Assembly (NCBI GenBank): GCA_021204375.1 | Contig: JAJPZL010000374.1 | Coordinates: 1-5,754, forward strand | DNA: 5,754 bases | Direction: 5' to 3' | Source of the DNA: Bacteroides sp. | GTDB taxonomy: Bacteria > Bacteroidota > Bacteroidia > Bacteroidales > Bacteroidaceae | Shown: piece by piece, positions 1-5,754 of the stretch | How the letters are laid out: every line of letters begins with the position of its first letter | Position numbering within the stretch: position 1 is the stretch's first letter | The notes under the pieces: generated by a model | The model's database searches: none | Seen by the model: the letters and a program-made list of their open reading frames with translations, nothing else | What the model was told of the DNA's origin: nothing | Program-made: the position numbers and the translations under genes

Positions 1-8
1 ACATTCAT

Positions 9-37
9 ATGATGTTCAATAAATCAACGGACATCAT
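9..37. repeat. Inverted repeat with 11-base loop at the left edge
   Basis: ATGATGTTC (9-17) pairs with GGACATCAT (29-37), with one G-T wobble, around an A-rich loop. No T run follows on either side, so it is not a clear terminator. It lies beyond the operon terminator and may belong to a neighbouring gene's control region or end; its role is unknown. No coding frame is supported in 1-122. Confidence 0.4.
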
Positions 38-71
38 GCGGATAATCATATTACTCAAACCTATTTATCGA

Positions 72-110
72 AAAAGCAGGTGCCCGCGACGGGTACCTGC
101 TTTTGTTTTT
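72..110 (-). terminator. Intrinsic terminator ending the operon, possibly bidirectional
   Basis: GCAGGTGCCCG (76-86) pairs with CGGGTACCTGC (90-100) across a three-base loop, with a single G-T wobble. The stem can be extended by A-T pairs from 72-75 and 101-104. On the minus strand it is followed by a run of five T, about 20 bp after the TPR gene stop. On the plus strand it is followed by TTTTGTTTTT, so it could also stop transcription arriving from the left. Confidence 0.85.
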
Positions 111-122
111 ATAGAAAGTAAA

Positions 123-2324
123 TTAATATCTGTAGCGTAACAGATCCAGCATCAGCGGTATTTCTGTTTCCCGGATCCCTTGTATGATCAGATCTTCTTT
201 GTCTTTATTGAACAGGGAGAGAAAATCATTCCAGTCTTTGCTCCGCTTGATCGCTTTTTCGTAATACTCCACAGCTTTATAGATCTCTCCCAGGCTCCAC
301 GCTACGTGTCCGGCATTGAGGAAATCGTGTATATTGGGAGAAGTTTCCAGGAGTTTATTATAATATTTCATGGCCTGGGTATGTTTGCCTGTTGCAAAAG
401 AACACCAGGCGATGGGGCGCCATGCTTTAGGATTTTTATTATCCAGTAACTCTATTTTGAAGAAATAGTTAAGAGCTTCATTGCACTTTTTCTTTTCTGT
501 CAGGCAGTATCCTATCTGCGAAAGAATAGTGATATTATCCGGTTGTATGGCTTCTACTTTCCTGTAATACTCCAGGGCTTTGCCGTATTGTTTAAGGCTA
601 CGGTAACATTTTGCCAGGCTCCGGTTGGTCCATATATTATCGGGTTTCAGGATATCGGCTTGCAGGTAGGAAGAAATAGCCTCTTCAAATTTATTCTGTT
701 TCTGGTAACAATATCCTATTTTCTGGAAGGTCTCGGCATCTCCTCCTGTCTCTTCTGTAGTTTCCTGATAGAGTGAAAGGGCTTCGGTCAGGTAACCTTT
801 GTAGAAAAAGTATCCGGCCAGCGTTACTTTATTACTGATATCACTCAGAGTCTCTTTCAGGGTTTTACAATTTTGAAGATTCAGGGAATCGTCAAAAAAA
901 TCGTGGAACTCCTGCCTGCGGGGGAAGAGTTTATAAAACCGGTACAGGTCGTGGATATACTGGTTACTAAGTGTCTCTACCTCCTGAGAAAAAGCGATCA
1001 TTTTATCGTACCGTTTGGCTTCGTCCAGTGCTTCGTTCTGGACACGGAACTGCTGTTCCATCATATCGCGTTGTGCCTGGGGCACTTGCATCATAGTGAA
1101 GCAGAAAGAGTATTTATCGCTGTTGCAAAAGAAACCTGACTGCAAAATGGTATCCAGTACAATATTTCTTTTTTTCCAGGTAGTACCGAAAGCTTCGACC
1201 ACAGAAGAGTGCTGAATATCGAAAGGATAGAACCAGTTGGACATTTCACGGAAAAAGGGAAACGTTTTGAGCTGGGCAAAAGTACTCATATATACATCGG
1301 CACCTTCCATCTGAAGTTCGCTCATTTCCCTTAATTTATCATTGAGTCCGGACTCCTCCATCCAGTCCTGCCAATCGGGATTCCGGTCATCTCCTCCTTC
1401 TTCATCCTGGTTCTCAGGCCCCAGTTTCATATTGGGAGCGTTCCTGATCATTTCGGGAATGATCTCTTCCCGCATTTTTTTATCGATTTTTTTCGTCTCC
1501 CGGCAGCGGAGCAGTTGTATCTGGATACGGCTCAGGTTATTGCTGAACAACGTATCCTCATTCAACAGAATGATCCGTGCTTCCACTTCCGGATAGAGGG
1601 GGAGTCTGTCGTCATACTGATAAATAATAAGGGCCAGTCCCACAATAGCCCGTTGATTCACCTCATTGGAAGGATGCTGATAGGCATCGAAAAGAAGCAT
1701 CAGTTTTTTAATATCGAATTGTTCTGACAGGCTCAGGGTCAGTGCACTGACAAAAAGTGCAAGGTCATTGATCTGGATAAGCAAGTAATTCAGGAAATTA
1801 CGCGCCTCTTCTGCCTCTTCTTCATTCCATTTACCGGCAGTCCATATCTGGTAGAACATTTCAGAGAGCGCTGCTTCGTGTCTTTTACGAACCGGCATCA
1901 GGTCGGATTGCTGCTCTTCCTGAAGCAGATTGCTTACGGCAATATCGCCTGTATAAGACTCCAGTTTCAGCTGGAGTTCTTTCAGAGTACGCATCGGCAT
2001 CATGCGGTAATAGCGCGTACGATCAAAGTAATAACCGGTTGAACTACCGGTCAGTCTCATAATACGGGCTCTGTCAGCTATATCATAGGCATCGGTTACC
2101 ATTTTCCGGTAAAGTTTATCCCTGTCCGGGTCCTGGCTTCCCTGCTCCATATACTTGAGCATATATTTATAGGAGGTATCTATATTTTCCAGCTTATTTT
2201 TGATATCCCACTCAGGAATATCATACAGAAAATACTCCAGTTCGCTCAGCGCCTCTTTGAGGCGGCGTTCGTTTAGAAGCCGGATTGCTTTGTGATAGAT
2301 CTCATTTATTACGTATTCATCCAT
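123..2324 (-). CDS. Large tetratricopeptide-repeat protein, intact, function unknown
   Basis: This is a 733-residue protein when started at the ATG at 2324. An in-frame GTG four codons earlier (2336) would add M-T-N-F; I prefer the ATG because Bacteroidales genes mostly start with ATG and the text after it begins a typical helix. The last third (about residues 495-700) is a run of about six TPR units of roughly 34 residues with the usual small/aromatic pattern, for example F-Q-K-I-G-Y-C-Y, A-L-E-Y-Y-R-K-V and A-V-E-Y-Y-E-K-A-I. The first two thirds are helical, with one short TPR-like helix pair at residues 10-35, a possible HEAT-like stretch near 205-235 (around H-P-S-N-E-V-N-Q-R-A), and an acidic linker near 303-325. 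I recognise no catalytic motif, signal peptide or membrane segment, so it is probably a cytoplasmic scaffold or interaction protein (inference). It is the last gene of the apparent operon, 69 bp after the DUF418 gene, and the only one free of lesions. Confidence 0.9.
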   Translation of the reverse strand: MDEYVINEIYHKAIRLLNERRLKEALSELEYFLYDIPEWDIKNKLENIDTSYKYMLKYMEQGSQDPDRDKLYRKMVTDAYDIADRARIMRLTGSSTGYYFDRTRYYRMMPMRTLKELQLKLESYTGDIAVSNLLQEEQQSDLMPVRKRHEAALSEMFYQIWTAGKWNEEEAEEARNFLNYLLIQINDLALFVSALTLSLSEQFDIKKLMLLFDAYQHPSNEVNQRAIVGLALIIYQYDDRLPLYPEVEARIILLNEDTLFSNNLSRIQIQLLRCRETKKIDKKMREEIIPEMIRNAPNMKLGPENQDEEGGDDRNPDWQDWMEESGLNDKLREMSELQMEGADVYMSTFAQLKTFPFFREMSNWFYPFDIQHSSVVEAFGTTWKKRNIVLDTILQSGFFCNSDKYSFCFTMMQVPQAQRDMMEQQFRVQNEALDEAKRYDKMIAFSQEVETLSNQYIHDLYRFYKLFPRRQEFHDFFDDSLNLQNCKTLKETLSDISNKVTLAGYFFYKGYLTEALSLYQETTEETGGDAETFQKIGYCYQKQNKFEEAISSYLQADILKPDNIWTNRSLAKCYRSLKQYGKALEYYRKVEAIQPDNITILSQIGYCLTEKKKCNEALNYFFKIELLDNKNPKAWRPIAWCSFATGKHTQAMKYYNKLLETSPNIHDFLNAGHVAWSLGEIYKAVEYYEKAIKRSKDWNDFLSLFNKDKEDLIIQGIRETEIPLMLDLLRYRY

Positions 2325-2393
2325 AAAGTTGGTCACTTTTTTATAATAACAATAAAGGGGGTGAATTTATTTTCTTCCTTTACTTAATTTATC

Positions 2394-3568
2394 CTAACGG
2401 CCGGAGCCAATCCAGGTGAGTTTTTTCCATACATACTCGAATGGCCCGTGTTTATGATGTTTCATCCACCAGGTACAGAACAAAAATTGTGCCACGAACA
2501 GCAGGATGCCTACCAGGAAGCTATAGGTTATCCCCAGTTGCAGATAGAGTCCCCAATGATAGAAGAGGGCCGATCCGATAATGGATTGTGTAAAGTAGTT
2601 GGTAAGGCTCATTTTACCGTAGGGAGCCAGTTTCATCAGCGGTTTATGCAGGCTTGTATAATAAAACATCAGGATCACACTACCTGCTATAAGCAGCATA
2701 AAACAGAGTTTATGCAGGGATTCCAACAGACGTACCACTCCCTGGCTGACTAATGCACTGTTAATAAAATCCGGTAGCGTCTCTGATAATCCTACGATCG
2801 GAAAGTAAAACAGGAGTGCAAATCCAATGGTTTTCATCCAGAAACGCAGGTTATACTCACTTTTCAGGAAGAGTCCTTTTCTCCCGGCAAGCATTCCAAA
2901 AAGGAAAAGAGAGGCAGTCTGGAAGACTCTGCCGTGTTCCCATGTCCAGGTAAAGTTAGCCAGCTGACCCTCCCAAAGGTTCATCTTTATCGTTTCCCAA
3001 AAAGTACCTGTATCCTGTACTTTAAAGGCTTCTGTAAAATAGTATCCGGCCAGGTCTTTTCCCGGAACAGCTTCCGGATTTAATAAACCATATCCTATTT
3101 TGTAGAGTTCAAGGGGTTGCAACATCAGAATAACCGCCAGAATTAATATAATTTTATCAGGAAGCCGGCAGGTAAGGATCAGTATAAAACCCATAACTTC
3201 ATAAAATACAAGGATCTCTCCCGTAAAAAAGGCTGCATTTACCTGTCCGAGTAAGAACAGGAGAATAAGCCGCCAGGCAAACCGGAGGCGAAAATCTTTT
3301 CCCCGTTTCTTCTGGTTGTTGTCCTGAATATAAAAACTGAAACCAAAGAGAAGAGCAAATATAGCGTATGCCTTTCCGCAAAAGAGGAAAAAAGCCCGTT
3401 CCAGATAGCTGTATCTGTAAAAGCGAACCACTCAAAAGGGAGTTCCGCAGGGAATTTGTAGAAGTTAAAATGTTCAATACTGTGGAGAATGATAATCCCC
3501 ATAATGGCTACTCCGCACAGCACATCGGCTACATCTATTCGCTGGTTAGTTTGTTGTAAGGTGTTCAT
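2394..3568 (-). pseudogene. DUF418/YeiB-like membrane protein, frameshifted
   Basis: Two overlapping frames together make one DUF418 family protein. The N-terminal part runs from the ATG at 3568 and reads A-I-W-N-G-L-F up to a T6 tract (A6 on the plus strand, 3388-3393). The protein then continues in the -1 frame as F-L-F-C-G-K-A-Y-A-I-F to the TAG at 2394-2396. Adding one T restores a 391-residue product, which is normal for this family. Hydrophobic segments lie near residues 18-31, 58-82, 98-112, 116-136, 138-150, 217-230, 246-262, 285-304, 320-340 and 344-366. The C-terminal DUF418 signature is present: G-K-M-S-L-T-N-Y near 318-325 and G-P-F-E-Y-V-W-K-K-L-T near 375-385. The N-terminal L-R-G motif reads L-C-G. 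The family sits in the inner membrane and is linked to transport, but its substrate is not known. Without correction, translation stops after 109 residues, so the gene is probably inactive, unless ribosomal slippage or tract-length variation restores the frame. Confidence 0.88.
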
Positions 3569-3609
3569 GGTAAATAAGAGGGTTAATTTATTTATTGTCA
3601 GGGGCCAGG

Positions 3610-4667
3610 TCAGAATCCTACCTGGAGTTGTGTCTGAATCTAGTTTACGTTCTTCATTCCTTGTTGTTTATCCTGGAAAATATACTGTGCCTGGATGCGG
3701 CAACGTTTATAAAAATTGTATTGGGCACCCAGAATATAATTGGTCTGTTTCATGCTCAGATCTTTGTCTTTATTAAAGTAATCGTAAGAGGCAATAATGT
3801 CTACTTTAGGGTGTACAGGCACAGAGGCAGTGGCATAATATCCTTCGCTTTTGCGTACATCATCCTCTCCTTTCAGGTATTCTGCCCGCAGATAGAGGGC
3901 ACAGGTTATGATCTCGGTCCCGATACCCCAGCGGCGGCGGTCGTAATTAGTGCCGTATGCCGGCAGGCGTGAGTCCTCTCCCAGGTATACGGAGTTTCCT
4001 TTTCCGGAGTATCCGGAACCCCCGATACTGAGCCAGGAGAGAGGATGCACCATGATCCGGGCTGCCAGGTCTTTGTGAGAGTTTTTATCGGCTACATTAA
4101 TTCCTTGTCCGTTATAAAGCCCTACTTTATAACTCAGCAGTTTACGATCCTGAAAATGGATCAGGTCTCCGGAAAGCATAATTCCCATATCCCGGCCTCC
4201 GGAGCCCCGTAAAGGTCGTCACTGGAATCAAATCCGGAGATATAATTTACGGATTGTGCTCCGTTAATGATCTGAAGGGTAGAGGGAGAAAGTAGATTTT
4301 CAATCGTTATCAGAACTTTGAATTGTTCTACTCTTACTTTGAGCCACGGCAGGAAGGTATATTCTGTCCAGTATTCATTCATTTTAGAACGGGCGCCAAA
4401 ATCATAGAGGAAGAAGACGTTCCATTTTCCGGTAAGTCTGGCATATGCCGTAAACATAAGGCGTTTGATATCGAAACTGTTACTGGAGTCGAGTCCTTTT
4501 TCATCTGAATAGTAGTATACGGCTTGCCCATATCCCGAAAACCGCACTCTTTCCAGGGCCATGGGAATGATTTCGTTGAGTCTGTTATCTTCTGTTTGTT
4601 CGTTTTGCTGCGCTGATAAAGGTAAAAGAGTGGCCAGCGCTATCAGGGTTAGTAGTGTTTGTTTCAT
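3610..4667 (-). pseudogene. Porin O/P-type outer-membrane porin, frameshift plus premature stop
   Basis: The ATG at 4667 opens a signal peptide of about 20 residues (M-K-Q-T-L-L then a hydrophobic core, cut after L-S-A-Q). The beginning of a porin O/P (PF07396-like) barrel follows: F-S-G-Y-G-Q-A-V-Y-Y-Y, F-D-I-K-R-L-M-F and V-E-Q-F-K-V-L-I-T-I-E-N. After Y-G-A-P-E-A-G (residue 159, about 4195) the frame is lost. The barrel resumes in another frame as R-D-M-G-I-M-L-S-G-D and continues with alternating strands (S-Y-K-V-G-L-Y-N-G, T-N-Y-I-L-G-A-Q-Y-N-F-Y). That frame meets TAG at 3640-3642, but I-Q-T-Q-L-Q-V-G-F and a TGA (3610-3612) follow in frame. The terminal phenylalanine is the normal ending of such barrels. 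The restored protein would be about 353 residues, the usual length. The gene lies 53 bp after the substrate-binding gene, so the pair probably served uptake of the same solute, perhaps an anion (inference). With two lesions, no working barrel is expected. Confidence 0.85.
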
Positions 4668-4689
4668 TTTATCATTTTATCGTTTTATC
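4666..4689. repeat. Three tandem 8-bp repeats over the porin start
   Basis: Three consecutive octamers on the plus strand, ATTTTATC, ATTTTATC and GTTTTATC, form a perfect 8-bp period with one substitution. On the minus strand this is GATAAAAC-GATAAAAT-GATAAAAT, running straight into the porin ATG. The unit number could set the spacing in the translation initiation region. The repeat also makes a four-codon frame, ATG-ATA-AAA-TGA, whose stop overlaps the porin ATG. Confidence 0.7.
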
Positions 4690-4720
4690 AATCCGGTGTG
4701 TTCTTCATTTATTTTTGTCT

Positions 4721-5656
4721 TTAATAGGTTTTTATAAGGGTGTCTGCCATTGCTTTGTCATTAAATTCTACTGAAAGATACGCTTTTTCTTTTAACCAGC
4801 CAATCATTTCCCGGAGCTGCTCTTTTTTTACAGGAGCGGGCGGTTCGTAAGAGGGAAGGAGAATATCCGGATGATCCGATCCCATTCCTGAAGCAAGCAG
4901 AAAATCTGTTCTTGTCTCTTCCGGAAAATCCCGTATCGCTGAAACTCCATCTTCATATCCTCTTACAAGAGCTGCTATTTCCGGTATTTTCTTTTGGAGC
5001 GAATCGGAGCGTACAAGGGTGACCATCATCGGGATCTCTTTTTCAGTAACGGTGGTTACCAGGTGGTTACCCTCTTCTAGGGCTTCTGCTGCCTCTGAGT
5101 ATCCTAACAGGGTAGCATCCAGTAGTCCGTTCCTGAGCATCTGAGACCTGATAAATTCATTCCCGATAACCGGACGGTTCGTGTTCCCGGAAGCAGATCT
5201 GTTATCTGCCAGCAAATAATCAAGGATATAGTCTGCAAGGGGCTGTCCGCTATAAGCCACACTTTTTTCTTCCAGGTTACTCTTTGTACCGGTTATTTCT
5301 GAACCGGCAGTGGAGATAAAATAGGAGGCACTGCTGTTCTTTAGGATAATATTGGAGCCCATTCCGGCGGCTACCAGTTGTAAGGCTTCCGGTATCTCCA
5401 TCACTGCACCGTCCAGATCGCCGGCTTTAAGCGCCTCTATACACTCCTGGTGTGAACCGTAGGAGAGAAAGGTAACATCCAGCGTCCTGTTTTCATATAT
5501 TTCCAGCGTATCGGCTATATAAAAAGGAAAGGCTGCCGGATCCGGAGTATACCCGATTCTTAACGCATGGGTAAGCTCCTGTTTGTCTCTACCGGAATGG
5601 GTACACCCTATACAGAGAAAGAGTAAAAAATAAAAGAGATGGATGAGCTTTTACAT
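4721..5656 (-). pseudogene. NitT/TauT (NMT1-like) ABC substrate-binding lipoprotein, nonsense codon 2
   Basis: From the ATG at 5656 the frame reads M-stop-K-L-I-H-L-F-Y-F: codon 2 is TAA (5651-5653). From codon 3 onward it is open for 309 residues to the TAA at 4721. The N-terminus is a lipoprotein signal ending L-C-I-G-C (acceptor Cys at residue 18). The body matches the NMT1/SsuA-like substrate-binding fold: L-R-I-G-Y-T-P-D-P then F-Y-I-A-D-T-L-E-I-Y near residues 33-55, E-C-I-E-A-L-K-A-G-D-L-D-G-A-V near 71-85, and S-V-A-Y-S-G-Q-P-L-A-D-Y near 132-143. Family members bind small solutes (nitrate, sulfonates, pyrimidine precursors) for an ABC importer; this substrate cannot be told. An in-frame ATG at 5668 leads only to the peptide M-F-I-Y-M before the same TAA. 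GTG or ATG at codons 85-86 (5404, 5401) could start a product without signal or first lobe, which is unlikely to work. Permease and ATPase genes are not in the window. Confidence 0.82.
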
Positions 5657-5689
5657 ATATATAAACATCGCGGAGGCCCCGAGGTGTGG

Positions 5690-5722
5690 CAAATTTAGAT
5701 TATGTTAAGAACTCCGGACAAG
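5690..5722 (-). promoter_or_regulatory. Candidate Bacteroidetes-type promoter for the operon
   Basis: Read on the minus strand, TAAATTTG (5697-5690) fits the Bacteroidetes -7 consensus TAnnTTTG exactly. CTTG (5722-5719) stands 21 bp upstream, in the place of the -33 element, with three of four bases of TTTG. Transcription would start around 5683, giving a short leader before the ATG at 5656. It is the only such pair found just upstream of any gene here, which supports a single transcript for all four genes. If the short C-terminal frame at 5705-5754 is real, the -33 box lies inside it. Confidence 0.45.
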
Positions 5723-5754
5723 TCGAGTCACCCGCTCTCCGGGAAAATTGTTAA
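5705..5754 (-). CDS. Possible C-terminus of an upstream gene, cut by the window edge
   Basis: On the minus strand one frame is open from the window edge and ends at TAA (5705-5707), reading N-N-F-P-G-E-R-V-T-R-L-V-R-S-S. The composition is plausible for a protein end, and the distance to the next ATG (48 bp) resembles the other gaps in this operon. With only 15 codons it cannot be assigned to a family, and chance is a fair alternative. If real, it might be a further component of the transport operon. Confidence 0.2.
   Translation of the reverse strand, partial: NNFPGERVTRLVRSS

Noticed and set aside
56..63. Second TAnnTTTG-type promoter element (TAGGTTTG, minus strand) beyond the terminator
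   Set aside because: No TTTG-like box is found 19-21 bp upstream, and the only frame that follows is a 14-codon peptide ending in TGA.
3..137. Short open plus-strand frame at the left edge
   Set aside because: It runs straight through the terminator hairpin and into the TPR gene, with no recognisable protein character.
3605..3625. Inverted repeat CCAGGT ... ACCTGG between the porin and DUF418 genes as a terminator
   Set aside because: The stem is only six pairs with a nine-base loop and no T run follows on the minus strand. It also overlaps the last porin codons, so the match is probably chance.
3610..5656. Stop-codon reassignment as the cause of the in-frame TAA and TAG
   Set aside because: The same gene cluster uses TAA and TAG as normal ends, and frameshifts are present too, so recoding would not repair the genes.
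5712..5742. tRNA-like 3' end (plus strand, around GTCGAGTC and CTCTCCGG)
   Set aside because: The bases on either side of the supposed T-loop do not form a stem, the TTC of the loop is altered, and no acceptor or anticodon arm is seen. CTCCGG merely occurs twice as a short direct repeat.

Overview
This is a Bacteroidales-type window (Bacteroides/Parabacteroides-like; the genus cannot be fixed from sequence alone). The grounds are an SSU-independent set of signs: a TAnnTTTG-type promoter element, starts without clear Shine-Dalgarno sequences, moderate GC, and protein families (porin O/P, DUF418, a large TPR protein) in the form usual for that order. Every gene lies on the minus strand, so transcription runs from the right end of the window to the left.

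Layout in the direction of transcription: possible C-terminus of an unknown gene (5754-5705); a candidate promoter (about 5722-5690); a NitT/TauT (NMT1-like) ABC-transporter substrate-binding lipoprotein (5656-4721); a porin O/P-type outer-membrane beta-barrel (4667-3610); a DUF418/YeiB-like polytopic membrane protein (3568-2394); a 733-residue TPR protein (2324-123); and a strong hairpin terminator (about 72-110). Gaps between genes are about 53, 41 and 69 bp. No convincing internal promoter or terminator is seen, so they look like one operon.

The striking feature is that the first three genes are all broken while the fourth is intact. The substrate-binding protein has TAA as its second codon, followed by an uninterrupted frame coding for a complete lipoprotein signal and binding protein. 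The porin has a frameshift at a GGCC-rich site in mid-gene and an in-frame TAG ten codons before its natural C-terminal phenylalanine. The DUF418 gene has a one-base frameshift in a T6 tract. Several family-typical residues also look changed by single transitions (LRG to LCG in DUF418; GQFKxP to EQFKxL in the porin). The simplest reading is a transport operon (periplasmic-side binding lipoprotein plus outer-membrane porin plus membrane protein) in recent decay, with the TPR protein still under selection. Phase variation at the T6 tract and sequencing error remain alternatives for single lesions.

No novel defence, mobile or CRISPR-like system is visible. There are no tRNA or rRNA genes, insertion sequences or long repeats. 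The only stretches without genes are short: 1-122, the small intergenic gaps, and 5657-5754.
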